Below are positions 13,101 to 26,248 of a DNA stretch of 64,000 nucleotides, piece after piece. Below the pieces are notes generated by a model, which saw only the letters and a program-made list of their open reading frames with translations, did not search any database and was not told the DNA's origin. The position numbers were made by a program, and so were the translations under genes. This stretch comes from Liopterus haemorrhoidalis. Its lineage: Eukaryota; Arthropoda; Insecta; Coleoptera; Dytiscidae. The stretch lies in contig OZ020618.1 of assembly GCA_963971575.1 (NCBI GenBank), forward strand, positions 2,501-66,500. The letters run 5' to 3'. Within the stretch, counting starts at the first letter, position 1. Each line of letters begins with the position of its first letter.

Positions 13101-16100
13101 GTAGAGAATTCCAAGGGCTATGACTTTTGTATTTAAATATTTTTTCTATCTTTAACCGATTTGGCGCAAATCGGCCGAGAGTGTTTTAAAAAGTGGTTTT
13201 ACTTGAATAACTTTAGAGGTAATTAACCTAGAGAGTAGGCGTGTACAGGAAAAATGTAGAGAATTCCAAGGGCTACGACTTTTGTATTTAAATATTTTTT
13301 CCATCTTTAACCGATTTGGCGCAAATCGGCCGAGAGTGTTTTAAAAATAGGTTTTACTTGAATAACTACAGAGGTAATTAACATAGAGGGTAGGCGTGTA
13401 CAGGAAAAATGTAGAGAATTCCAAGGACTACAACTTTTGTATTTACATATTTTTTTTATCTTTAACCGATTTGGCGCAAATCGGCCGAGAGTGTTTTAAA
13501 AAGTGGTTTTACTTGAATAACTCCAGAGGTAACTAACCTAGAGAGTAGGCGTGTACAGGAAAAATGTAGAGAATTCCAAGGGCTACAACTTTTGTATTTA
13601 CATAGTTTTTCTATCTTTAACCGATTTGGCGCAAATCGGCCGAGAGTGTTTTAAAAAGTGGTTTTACTTGAATAACTCCAGAGGTAATTAACCTAGAGAG
13701 TAGGCGTGTACAGGAAAAATGTAGAGAATTCCAAGGGCTACGACTTTTGTATTTAAATATTTTTTCTATCTTTAACCGATTTGGCGCAAATCGGCCGAGA
13801 GTGTTTTAAAAAGTGGTTTTACTTGAATAACTCCAGAGGTAATTAACCTAGAGAGTAGGCGTGTACAGGAAAAATGTAGAGAATTCCAAGGGCTACGACT
13901 TTTGTATTTAAATATTTTTTCTATCTTTAACCGATTTGGCGCAAATCGGCCGAGAGTTTTTTAAAAAGTGGTTTTACTTGAATAACTCCAGAGGTAATTA
14001 ACCTAGAGAGTAGGCGTGTACAGGAAAAATGTAGAGAATTCCAAGAGCTACGACTTTTGTATTTAAATATTTTTTATATCTTTAACCGATTTGGCGCAAA
14101 TCGGCCGAGAGTGTTTTAAAAAGTGGTTTTACTTGAATGACTCCAGAGGTAATTAACCTAGAGAGTAGGCGTGTACAGGAAAAATGTAGAGAATTCCAAG
14201 GGCTACGACTTCTGTATTTAAATATTTTTTCTATCTTTAACCGATTTGGCGCAAATCGGCCGAGAGTGTTTTAAAAAGTGGTTTTACTTGAATAACTCCA
14301 GAGGTAATTAACCTAGAGAGTAGGCGTGTACAGGAAAAATGTAGAGAATTCCAAGGGCTACGACTTTTGTATTTAAATATTTTTTCTATCTTTAACCGAT
14401 TTGGCGCAAATCGGCCGAGAGTGTTTTAAAAAGTGGTTTTACTTGAATAACTCCAGAGGTAATTAACCTAGGGAGTAGGCGTGTACAGGAAAAATGTAGA
14501 GAATTCCAAGGGCTACGACTTTTGTATTTAAATATTTTTTCTATCTTTAACCGATTTGGCGCAAATCGGCCGAGAGTGTTTTAAAAAGTGGTTTTACTTG
14601 AATAACTCCAGAGGTAATTAACCTAGAGAGTAGGCGTGTACAGGAAAAATGTAGAGAATTCCAAGGGCTACAACATTTGTATTTAAATATTTTTTCTATC
14701 TTTAACCGATTTGGCGCAAATCAGCCGAGAGTGTTTTAAAAAGTGGTTTTACTTGAATAACTCCAGAGGTAATTAACCTAGAGAGTAGGCGTGTACAGGA
14801 AAAATGTAGAGAATTCCAAGGGCTACGACTTTTGTATTTAAATATTTTTTCTATCTTTAACCGATTTGGCGCAAATCGGCCGAGAGTGTTTTAAAAAGTG
14901 GTTTTACTTGAATAACTCCAGAGGTAATTAACCTAGAGAGTAGGCGTGTACAGGAAAAATGTAGAGAATTCCAAGGGCTACAACTTTTGTACTTACATAT
15001 TTTTTCTATCTTTAACCGATTTGGTGCAAATCGGCCGAGAGTGTTTTAAAAAGTGGTTTTACTTGAATAACTCAAGAGGTAATTAACCTAGAGAGTAGGC
15101 GTGTACAGGAAAAATGTAGAGAATTCCAAGGGCTACGACTTTTGTATTTAAATATTTTTTCTATCTTAAACCGATTTGGCGCAAATCGGCCGAGAGTGTT
15201 TTAAAAAGTGGTTTTAGTTGAATAACTCCAGAGGTAATTAACCTAGAGAGTAGGCGTGTACAGGAAAAATGTAGAGAATTCCAAGGGCTACGACTTTTGT
15301 ATTTAAATATTTTTTCTATCTTTAACCGATTTGGCGCAAATCGGCCGAGAGTGTTTTAAAAAGTGGTTTTACTTGAATAACTCCAGAGGTAATTAACCTA
15401 GAGAGTAGGCGTGTACAGGAAAAATGTAGAGAATTCCAAGGGCTACGACTTTTGTATTTAAATATTTTTTCTATCTTTAACCGATTTGGCGCAAATCGGC
15501 CGAGAGTGTTTTAAAAAGTGGTTTTACTTGAATAACTCCAGAGGTAATTAACCTAGAGGGTAGGCGTGTACAGGAAAAATGTAGAGAATTCCAAGGGCTA
15601 CAACTTTTGTATTTAAATATTTTTTCTATCTTTAACCGATTTGGCGCAAATCGGCCGAGAGTGTTTTAAAAAGTGGTTTTACTTGAATAACTCCAGAGGT
15701 AATTAACCTTGAGAGTAGGCGTGTACAGGAAAAATGTAGAGAATTCCAAGGGCTACGACTTTTGTATTTAAATATTTTTTCTATCTTTAACCGATTTGGC
15801 GCAAATCGGCCGAGAGTGTTTTAAAAAGTGGTTTTACTTGAATAACTCCAGAGGTAATTAACCTAGAGAGTAGGCGTGTACAGGAAAAATGTAGAGAATT
15901 CCAAGGGCTACAACTTTTGTATTTATATATTTTTTCTATCTTTAACCGATTTGGCGCAAATCGGCCGAGAGTGTTTTAAAAAGTGGTTTTACTTGAATAA
16001 CTCCAGAGGTAATTAACCTAGAGAGTAGGCGTGTACAGGAAAAATGTAGAAAATTCCAAGGGCTACAACTTTTGTATTTAAATATTTTTTCTATCTTTAA

Positions 16101-19100
16101 CCGATTTGGCGCAAATCGGCCGAGAGTGTTTTAAAAAGTGGTTTTACTTGAATAACTCCAGAGGTAATTAACCTAGAGAGTAGGCGTGTACAGGAAAAAT
16201 GTAGAGAATTCCAAGGGCTACGACTTTTGTATTTAAATATTTTTTGTATCTTTAACCGATTTGGCGCAAATCGGCCGAGAGTGTTTTAAAAAGTGGTTTT
16301 ACTTGAATAACTCGAGAGGTAATTAAACTAGAGAGTAGGCGTGTACAGGAAAAATGTAGAGAATTCCAAGGGCTACAACTTTTGTATTTAAATATTTTTT
16401 CTATCTTTAACCAATTTGGCGCAAATCGGCCGAGAGTGTTTTAAAAAGTGGTTTTACTTGAATAACTCCAGAGGTAATTAACCTAGAGAGTAGGCGTGTA
16501 CAGGAAAAATGTAGAAAATTCCAAGGGCTACAACTTTTGTATTTACATATTTTTTCTATCTTTAACCGATTTGGCGCAAATCGGCCGAGAGTGTTTTAAA
16601 AAGTGGTTTTGCTTGAATAACTCCAGAGGTAATTAACCTAGAGAGTAGGCGTGTACAGGAAAAATGTAGAGAATTCCAAGGGCTACGACTTTTGTATTTA
16701 AATATTTTTTCTATCTTTAACCGATTTGGCGCAAATCGGCCGAGAGTGTTTTAAAAAGTGGTTTTACTTGAATAACTCCAGAGGTAATTAACCTAGAGAG
16801 TAAGCGTGTACAGGAAAAATGTAGAGAATTCCAAGGGCTACGACTTTTGTATTTAAATATTTTTTGTATCTTTAACCGATTTGGCGCAAATCGGCCGAGA
16901 GTGTTTTAAAAAGTGGTTTTACTTGAATAACTCGAGAGGTAATTAAACTAGAGAGTAGGCGTGTACAGGAAAAATGTAGAGAATTCCAAGGGCTACAACT
17001 TTTGTATTTAAATATTTTTTCTATCTTTAACCAATTTGGCGCAAATCGGCCGAGAGTGTTTTAAAAAGTGGTTTTACTTGAATAACTCCAGAGGTAATTA
17101 ACCTAGAGAGTAGGCGTGTACAGGAAAAATGTAGAAAATTCCAAGGGCTACAACTTTTGTATTTACATATTTTTTCTATCTTTAACCGATTTGGCGCAAA
17201 TCGGCCGAGAGTGTTTTAAAAAGTGGTTTTGCTTGAATAACTCCAGAGGTAATTAACCTAGAGAGTAGGCGTGTACAGGAAAAATGTAGAGAATTCCAAG
17301 GGCTACGACTTTTGTATTTAAATATTTTTTCTATCTTTAACCGATTTGGCGCAAATCGGCCGAGAGTGTTTTAAAAAGTGGTTTTACTTGAATAACTCCA
17401 GAGGTAATTAACCTAGAGAGTAAGCGTGTACAGGAAAAATGTAGAGAATTCCAAGGGCTACGACTTTTGTATTTAAATATTTTTTCTATCTTTAACCGAT
17501 TTGGCGCAAATCGGCCGAGAGTGTTTTAAAAAGTGGTTTTACTTGAATAACTCCAGAGGTAATTAACCTAGAGAGTAGGCGTGTACAGGAAAAATGTGGA
17601 GAATTCCAAGGGCTACGACTTTTGTATTTAAATATTTTTTCTATCTTTAACCGATTTGGCGCAAATCGGCCGAGAGTGTTTTAAAAAGTGGTTTTACTTG
17701 AATAACTCCAGAGGTAATTAACCTAGAGAGTAGGCGTGTACAGGAAAAATGTAGAGAATTCCAAGGGCTACAACTTTTGTATTTATATATTTTTTCTATC
17801 TTTAACCGATTTGGCGCAAATCGGCCGAGAGTGTTTTAAAAAGTGGTTTTACTTGAATAACTCCAGAGGTAATTAACCTAGTGAGTAGGCGTGTACAGGA
17901 AAAATGTAGAGAATTCTAAGGGCTACGACTTTTGTATTTAAATATTTTTTCTATCTTTAACCGATTTGGCGCAAATCGGCCGAGAGTGTTTTAAAAACTG
18001 GTTTTACTTGAATAACTCCAGAGGTAATTAACCTAGAGAGTAGGCGTGTACAGGAAAAATGTAAAAAATTCCAAGGGCTACAACTTTTGTATTTAAATAT
18101 TTTTTCTATCTTTAACCGATTTGGCGCAAATCGGCCGAGAGTGTTTTAAAAAGTGGTTTTACTTGAATAACTCCAGAGGTAATTAACCTAGAGAGTAGGC
18201 GTGTACAGGAAAAATGTAGAGAATTCCAAGGGCTACGACTTTTGTATTTAAATATTTTTTGTATCTTTAACCGATTTGGCGCAAATCGGCCGAGAGTGTT
18301 TTAAAAAGTGGTTTTACTTGAATAACTCGAGAGGTAATTAACCTAGAGAGTAGGCGTTTACAGGAAAAATGTAGAGAATTCCAAGGGCTACAACTTTTGT
18401 ATTTAAATATTTTTTCTATCTTTAACCGATTTGGCGCAAATCGGCCGAGAGTGTTTTAAAAAGTGGTTTTACTTGAATAACTCCAGAGGTAATTAACCTA
18501 GAGAGTAGGCGTCTGCAGGAAAAATGTAGAGAATTCCAAGGGCTACGACTTTTGTATTTAAATATTTTTTCTATCTTTAACCGATTTGGCGCAAATCGGC
18601 CGAGAGTGTTTTAAAAAGTGGTTTTACTTGAATAACTCCAGAGGTAATTAACCTAGAGAGTAGGCGTGTACAGGAAAAATGCAGAGAATTCCAAGGGCTA
18701 CGACTTTTGTATTTAAATATTTTTTCCATCTTTAACCGATTTGGCGCAAATCGGCCGAGAGTGTTTTAAAAAGTGGTTTTACTTGAATAACTCCAGAGGT
18801 AATTAACCTAGAGGGTAGGCGTGTACAGGAAAAATGTAGAGAATTCCAAGGGCTACAACTTTTGTATTTAAATATTTTTTCTATCTTTAACCGATTTGGC
18901 GCAAATCGGCCGAGAGTGTTTTAAAAAGTGGTTTTACTTGAATAACTCCAGAGGTAATTAACCTAGTGAGTAGGCGTGTACAGGAAAAATGTAGAGAATT
19001 CTAAGGGCTACGACTTTTGTATTTAAATATTTTTTCCATCTTTAACCGATTTGGCGCAAATCGGCCGAGAGTGTTTTAAAAAGTGGTTTTACTTGAATAA

Positions 19101-22100
19101 CTCCAGAGGTAATTAACCTAGAGGGTAGGCGTGTACAGGAAAAATGTAGAGAATTCCAAGGGCTACAACTTTTGTATTTAAATATTTTTTCTATCTTTAA
19201 CCGATTTGGCGCAAATCGGCCGAGAGTGTTTTAAAAAGTGGTTTTACTTGAATAACTCCAGAGGTAATTAACCTAGTGAGTAGGCGTGTACAGGAAAAAT
19301 GTAGAGAATTCTAAGGGCTACGACTTTTGTATTTAAATATTTTTTCTATCTTTAACCGATTTGGCGCAAATCGGCCGAGAGTGTTTTAAAAAGTGGTTTT
19401 ACTTGAATAACTCCAGAGGTAATTAACCTAGAGAGTAGGCGTGTACAGGAAAAATGTAGAAAATTCCAAGGGCTACAACTTTTGTATTTAAATATTTTTT
19501 CTATCTTTAACCGATTTGGCGCAAATCGGCCGAGAGTGTTTTAAAAAGTGGTTTTACTTGAATAACTCCAGAGGTAATTAACCTAGAGAGTAGGCGTGTA
19601 CAGGAAAAATGTAGAGAATTCCAAGGGCTATGACTTTTGTATTTAAATATTTTTTCTATCTTTAACCGATTTGGCGCAAATCGGCCGAGAGTGTTTTAAA
19701 AAGTGGTTTTACTTGAATAACTTTAGAGGTAATTAACCTAGAGAGTAGGCGTGTACAGGAAAAATGTAGAGAATTCCAAGGGCTACGACTTTTGTATTTA
19801 AATATTTTTTCCATCTTTAACCGATTTGGCGCAAATCGGCCGAGAGTGTTTTAAAAATAGGTTTTACTTGAATAACTACAGAGGTAATTAACATAGAGGG
19901 TAGGCGTGTACAGGAAAAATGTAGAGAATTCCAAGGACTACAACTTTTGTATTTACATATTTTTTTTATCTTTAACCGATTTGGCGCAAATCGGCCGAGA
20001 GTGTTTTAAAAAGTGGTTTTACTTGAATAACTCCAGAGGTAACTAACCTAGAGAGTAGGCGTGTACAGGAAAAATGTAGAGAATTCCAAGGGCTACAACT
20101 TTTGTATTTACATAGTTTTTCTATCTTTAACCGATTTGGCGCAAATCGGCCGAGAGTGTTTTAAAAAGTGGTTTTACTTGAATAACTCCAGAGGTAATTA
20201 ACCTAGAGAGTAGGCGTGTACAGGAAAAATGTAGAGAATTCCAAGGGCTACGACTTTTGTATTTAAATATTTTTTCTATCTTTAACCGATTTGGCGCAAA
20301 TCGGCCGAGAGTGTTTTAAAAAGTGGTTTTACTTGAATAACTCCAGAGGTAATTAACCTAGAGAGTAGGCGTGTACAGGAAAAATGTAGAGAATTCCAAG
20401 GGCTACGACTTTTGTATTTAAATATTTTTTCTATCTTTAACCGATTTGGCGCAAATCGGCCGAGAGTTTTTTAAAAAGTGGTTTTACTTGAATAACTCCA
20501 GAGGTAATTAACCTAGAGAGTAGGCGTGTACAGGAAAAATGTAGAGAATTCCAAGAGCTACGACTTTTGTATTTAAATATTTTTTATATCTTTAACCGAT
20601 TTGGCGCAAATCGGCCGAGAGTGTTTTAAAAAGTGGTTTTACTTGAATGACTCCAGAGGTAATTAACCTAGAGAGTAGGCGTGTACAGGAAAAATGTAGA
20701 GAATTCCAAGGGCTACGACTTCTGTATTTAAATATTTTTTCTATCTTTAACCGATTTGGCGCAAATCGGCCGAGAGTGTTTTAAAAAGTGGTTTTACTTG
20801 AATAACTCCAGAGGTAATTAACCTAGAGAGTAGGCGTGTACAGGAAAAATGTAGAGAATTCCAAGGGCTACGACTTTTGTATTTAAATATTTTTTCTATC
20901 TTTAACCGATTTGGCGCAAATCGGCCGAGAGTGTTTTAAAAAGTGGTTTTACTTGAATGACTCCAGAGGTAATTAACCTAGAGAGTAGGCGTGTACAGGA
21001 AAAATGTAGAGAATTCCAAGGGCTACGACTTTTGTATTTAAATATTTTTTCTATCTTTAACCGATTTGGCGCAAATCGGCCGAGAGTGTTTTAAAAAGTG
21101 GTTTTACTTGAATAACTCCAGAGGTAATTAACCTAGTGAGTAGGCGTGTACAGGAAAAATGTAGAGAATTCTAAGGGCTACGACTTTTGTATTTAAATAT
21201 TTTTTCTATCTTTAACCGATTTGGCGCAAATCGGCCGAGAGTGTTTTAAAAACTGGTTTTACTTGAATAACTCCAGAGGTAATTAACCTAGAGAGTAGGC
21301 GTGTACAGGAAAAATGTAGAAAATTCCAAGGGCTACAACTTTTGTATTTAAATATTTTTTCTATCTTTAACCGATTTGGCGCAAATCGGCCGAGAGTGTT
21401 TTAAAAAGTGGTTTTACTTGAATAACTCCAGAGGTAATTAACCTAGAGAGTAGGCGTGTACAGGAAAAATGTAGAGAATTCCAAGGGCTACGACTTTTGT
21501 ATTTAAATATTTTTTGTATCTTTAACCGATTTGGCGCAAATCGGCCGAGAGTGTTTTAAAAAGTGGTTTTACTTGAATAACTCGAGAGGTAATTAACCTA
21601 GAGAGTAGGCGTTTACAGGAAAAATGTAGAGAATTCCAAGGGCTACAACTTTTGTATTTAAATATTTTTTCTATCTTTAACCGATTTGGCGCAAATCGGC
21701 CGAGAGTGTTTTAAAAAGTGGTTTTACTTGAATAACTCCAGAGGTAATTAACCTAGAGAGTAGGCGTCTGCAGGAAAAATGTAGAGAATTCCAAGGGCTA
21801 CGACTTTTGTATTTAAATATTTTTTCTATCTTTAACCGATTTGGCGCAAATCGGCCGAGAGTGTTTTAAAAAGTGGTTTTACTTGAATAACTCCAGAGGT
21901 AATTAACCTAGAGAGTAGGCGTGTACAGGAAAAATGCAGAGAATTCCAAGGGCTACGACTTTTGTATTTAAATATTTTTTCCATCTTTAACCGATTTGGC
22001 GCAAATCGGCCGAGAGTGTTTTAAAAAGTGGTTTTACTTGAATAACTCCAGAGGTAATTAACCTAGAGGGTAGGCGTGTACAGGAAAAATGTAGAGAATT

Positions 22101-25100
22101 CCAAGGGCTACAACTTTTGTATTTAAATATTTTTTCTATCTTTAACCGATTTGGCGCAAATCGGCCGAGAGTGTTTTAAAAAGTGGTTTTACTTGAATAA
22201 CTCCAGAGGTAATTAACCTAGTGAGTAGGCGTGTACAGGAAAAATGTAGAGAATTCTAAGGGCTACGACTTTTGTATTTAAATATTTTTTCTATCTTTAA
22301 CCGATTTGGCGCAAATCGGCCGAGAGTGTTTTAAAAAGTGGTTTTACTTGAATAACTCCAGAGGTAATTAACCTAGAGAGTAGGCGTGTACAGGAAAAAT
22401 GTAGAAAATTCCAAGGGCTACAACTTTTGTATTTAAATATTTTTTCTATCTTTAACCGATTTGGCGCAAATCGGCCGAGAGTGTTTTAAAAAGTGGTTTT
22501 ACTTGAATAACTCCAGAGGTAATTAACCTAGAGAGTAGGCGTGTACAGGAAAAATGTAGAGAATTCCAAGGGCTACGACTTTTGTATTTAAATATTTTTT
22601 GTATCTTTAACCGATTTGGCGCAAATCGGCCGAGAGTGTTTTAAAAAGTGGTTTTACTTGAATAACTCCAGAGGTAATTAACCTAGAGAGTAGGCGTGTA
22701 CAGGAAAAATGTAGAGAATTCCAAGGGCTACAACTTTTGTATTTAAATATTTTTTCTATCTTTAACCGATTTGGCGCAAATCGGCCGAGAGTGTTTTAAA
22801 AGTGGTTTTACTTGAATAACTCCAGAGGTAATTAACCTAGAGAGTAGGCGTCTACAGGAAAAATGTAGAGAATTCCAAGGGCTACGACTTTTGTATTTAA
22901 ATATTTTTTCTATCTTTAACCGATTTGGCGCAAATCGGCCGAGAGTGTTTTAAAAAGTGGTTTTACTTGAATAACTTTAGAGGTAATTAACCTAGAGAGT
23001 AGGCGTGTACAGGAAAAATGTAGAGAATTCCAAGGGCTACGACTTTTGTATTTAAATATTTTTTCCATCTTTAACCGATTTGGCGCAAATCGGCCGAGAG
23101 TGTTTTAAAAATAGGTTTTACTTGAATAACTACAGAGGTAATTAACATAGAGGGTAGGCGTGTACAGGAAAAATGTAGAGAATTCCAAGGACTACAACTT
23201 TTGTATTTACATATTTTTTTTATCTTTAACCGATTTGGCGCAAATCGGCCGAGAGTGTTTTAAAAAGTGGTTTTACTTGAATAACTCCAGAGGTAACTAA
23301 CCTAGAGAGTAGGCGTGTACAGGAAAAATGTAGAGAATTCCAAGGGCTACAACTTTTGTATTTACATAGTTTTTCTATCTTTAACCGATTTGGCGCAAAT
23401 CGGCCGAGAGTGTTTTAAAAAGTGGTTTTACTTGAATAACTCCAGAGGTAATTAACCTAGAGAGTAGGCGTGTACAGGAAAAATGTAGAGAATTCCAAGG
23501 GCTACGACTTTTGTATTTAAATATTTTTTCTATCTTTAACCGATTTGGCGCAAATCGGCCGAGAGTGTTTTAAAAAGTGGTTTTACTTGAATAACTCCAG
23601 AGGTAATTAACCTAGAGAGTAGGCGTGTACAGGAAAAATGTAGAGAATTCCAAGGGCTACGACTTTTGTATTTAAATATTTTTTCTATCTTTAACCGATT
23701 TGGCGCAAATCGGCCGAGAGTTTTTTAAAAAGTGGTTTTACTTGAATAACTCCAGAGGTAATTAACCTAGAGAGTAGGCGTGTACAGGAAAAATGTAGAG
23801 AATTCCAAGGGCTACGACTTTTGTATTTAAATATTTTTTTTATCTTTAACCGATTTGGCGCAAATCGGCCGAGAGTGTTTTAAAAAGTGGTTTTACTTGA
23901 ATGACTCCAGAGGTAATTAACCTAGAGAGTAGGCGTGTACAGGAAAAATGTAGAGAATTCCAAGGGCTACGACTTTTGTATTTAAATATTTTTTCTATCT
24001 TTAACCGATTTGGCGCAAATCGGCCGAGAGTGTTTTAAAAAGTGGTTTTACTTGAATAACTCCAGAGGTAATTAACCTAGAGAGTAGGCGTGTACAGGAA
24101 AAATGTAGAGAATTCCAAGGGCTACGACTTTTGTATTTAAATATTTTTTCTATCTTTAACCGATTTGGCGCAAATCGGCCGAGAGTGTTTTAAAAAGTGG
24201 TTTTACTTGAATAGCTCCAGAGGTAATTAACCTAGAGAGTAGGCGTGTACAGGAAAAATGTAGAGAATTCCAAGGGCTACGACTTTTGTATTTAAATATT
24301 TTTTCTATCTTTAACCGATTTGGCGCAAATCGGCCGAGAGTGTTTTAAAAAGTGGTTTTACTTGAATAACTCCAGAGGTAATTAACCTAGAGAGTAGGCG
24401 TGTACAGGAAAAATGTAGAGAATTCCAAGGGCTACGACTTTTGTATTTAAATATTTTTTCTATCTTTAACCGATTTGGCGCAAATCGGCCGAGAGTGTTT
24501 TAAAAAGTGGTTTTACTTGAATAACTCCAGAGGTAATTAACCTAGAGAGTAGGCGTGTATAGGAAAAATGTAGAGAATTTCAAGGGCTACGACTTTTGTA
24601 TTTAAATATTTTTTCTATCTTCAACCGATTTGGCGCAAATCGGCCGAGAGTGTTTTAAAAAATGGTTTTACTTCAATAACTCCAGAGGTAATTAACCCAG
24701 AGAGTAGGCGTGTACAGGAAAAATGTAGAGAATTTCAAGGGCTACGACTTTTGTATTTAAATATTTTTTTTATCTTTAACCGATTTGGCGCAAATCGGCC
24801 GAGAGTGTTTTAAAAAATGGTTTTACTTGAATAACTCCAGAGGTAATTAACCTAGAGAGTAGGCGTGTACAGGAAAAATGTAGAGAATTTTAAGGGCTAC
24901 GACTTTTGTATTTAAATATTTTTTCTATCTTCAACCGATTTGGCGCAAATCGGCCGAGAGTGTTTTAAAAAATGGTTTTACTTGAATAACTCCAGAGGTA
25001 ATTAACCCAGAGAGTAGGCGTGTACAGGAAAAATGTAGAGAATTTCAAGGGCTACGACTTTTTCATTTAAATATTTTTTCTATCTTTAACCGATTTGGCG

Positions 25101-25169
25101 CAAATCGGCCGAGAGTGTTTTAAAAAGTGGTTTTACTTGAATAACTCCAGAGGTAATTATCCTAGAGAG
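4146..25169. repeat. 155-bp satellite array, about 135 copies
   Basis: The motif CCGATTTGGCGCAAATCGG recurs at 4166, 4321, 4476, 4631 and onwards at exactly 155-bp spacing, giving about 135 head-to-tail units in 21 kb. This 19-bp motif is a hyphenated palindrome with 8-bp arms around GCG. Units also carry an EcoRI-type GAATTC site and an AT-rich TATTTAAATATTTTTT segment. Units at both edges differ more from the consensus: the left edge alternates CAAGAAAAATG and CAGGAAAAATG variants, and the right edge (24550-25169) carries AATTTCAAGG and AACCCAG variants. One unit near 22800 lost a single A, shifting the phase to 154 bp. The array ends abruptly inside a unit at the sequence TCCTAGAGAG. The unit length is close to one nucleosome repeat. 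I see no coding capacity. Confidence 0.95.
10260..20940. repeat. Large internal duplication within the satellite (offset 6510 bp)
   Basis: Rare variants recur at an offset of exactly 6510 bp (42 units): GTCTGCAGG at 12001 and 18511, TTAAAAATAG at 13341 and 19851, CTTGAATGA near 14133 and 20643, and GACTTCTG near 14207 and 20717. The block of about 10260-14430 is therefore copied at 16770-20940. An adjoining block of about 8520-10970 is copied at 14410-16860 with an offset of 5890 bp (38 units). A 620-bp (4-unit) duplication near 16930 reconciles the two offsets. A further partial copy lies 21 units on (17881 to 21136). Confidence 0.82.
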
Positions 25170-25179
25170 GATATATCCT

Positions 25180-25560
25180 TATTTTCCTTCGTAGATAATA
25201 ACAACGATATCCACATTTGTGTTAACGTATCATATGCACTGTAATAGTCTTCCTCTTTGAAAGCAGAATCCTGAAATCCTTGTAAACCAGATTTTCAATC
25301 GAAGTATTTATGCGATTCGCAATATTGCAGCAATTTTTGCCGTGTTCTTAGGGCCGCACTATTTTATGATAATCATTCCTGAAAAATAATAATAAGTCCC
25401 AACTGTTGTAAAGGCATCTTGGGAAAGAGAAGGTAAATTTTCAGTTTCTAGACCGCCGGCCATAGATATGAAAGTCACGTGGTCAATGTGACGTATGAAC
25501 CGGTACTAGTATCCCTGTACAAACCGGTTATCATTTTAAAATGAAGACCTATACCCTATT
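25180..25560. repeat. Dispersed repeat A, copy 1
   Basis: This segment begins TTATTTTCCTTCGTAGATAA directly after the 155-bp array. It recurs, slightly diverged, at 54985-55374, as a 5' fragment at 56686-56855 and as an internal fragment near 60520-60580. It contains an AACCGGT...ACCGGTT inverted repeat (25498-25529) and the segment CTAGACCGCCGGCCATAGAT. In two of the four places it is immediately followed by repeat B, so the two may be parts of one mobile element. No coding sequence is evident. Confidence 0.75.
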
Positions 25561-25735
25561 ATTATTATTTTTTTTTTTTTAATAATTGCCATAAGTGTCT
25601 TCCACAGCACCCAATGAGTGCTGGGAATACCCATCCCTGAAGGGAGTTAGGCGCAGTTGGTACGACCCGAAAACAAACCATGTTCTCAAGGGCCGTACTA
25701 TTTTATTATTATTATTATTAACAATAATTATTTTA
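25561..25735 (-). mobile_element. Repeat B element, (TAA)n-tailed, copy 1
   Basis: The core begins GCCATAAGTG, contains CACAGCACNCAATGAGTGCT and CCCTGAAGGGAG, and ends ACGACCCGAAAACAAACCAT plus CTCAAGGGCCG. It is bordered by ATT/TAA-rich tracts. Read on the minus strand it ends GGCAATTTTT followed by (TAA)n, which resembles the 3' end of a non-LTR retrotransposon or a SINE using a TAA-type tail. Copies also lie at 32706-33218, 38662-39174, 45949-46461, 53262-53400 and 55385-55440. CAGCACTCAGTGAGTGCTG is itself a near-palindrome. The short plus-strand open frame over it is a shadow. Confidence 0.6.
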
Positions 25736-26248
25736 TTAATATTATTATACTATTTCAAAATAATCTGTGAAAATATAATACAGTTTTAAATAAAATCGGA
25801 AGATTTCCCTGTTTCAGCAGTTAATTATTCGAAATCCAACCCGTCCTTGGTGTTCGCGTAAAGGATTCAAGTCCTTTACATTTGGTATGCGGCTTGTTAG
25901 CGGTCCGTCAGTCCCCTGGAGGCCCCTAGAGTGCGCCAATCTCAAATAAATTAAAGCCAGAATTTTACATGTAACACATGTAAAACGAGCATCATCCCTA
26001 CTCTCTGGGGGAACCACCGCTACATGTATAAATAACACGGTTTTAAATAAATTGAATTATCTACCTCAAGTTACTTATATTCTGTTAAGTTAACTCTTTA
26101 GGCACCGTCAGCCGGGTTGATATTTGATTCTTGGTTACTCAAGTTTAAGGTAATTTCAGTTAGTTTAGATATCTGATATAGGGCGGAATTTAAAAGAAAT
26201 CGAGAACTTATATACTTCTTTATCAATTAGCAGTTACACAAATTTGAA
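25736..26248. other. Short low-copy stretch between repeats
   Basis: I find no repeat match elsewhere in the window for this stretch. It holds a perfect inverted repeat TTTTACATGT-AAC-ACATGTAAAA (25963-25985) and a GC-richer patch at 25840-25935. A 74-codon minus-strand frame (25814-26038) matches nothing I recognise, and I do not call it a gene. Confidence 0.5.

Noticed and set aside
4146..25169. CRISPR-like regular repeat array
   Set aside because: The whole 155-bp unit is conserved, with no unique spacers; this is a eukaryotic satellite beside a TTAGG telomere.
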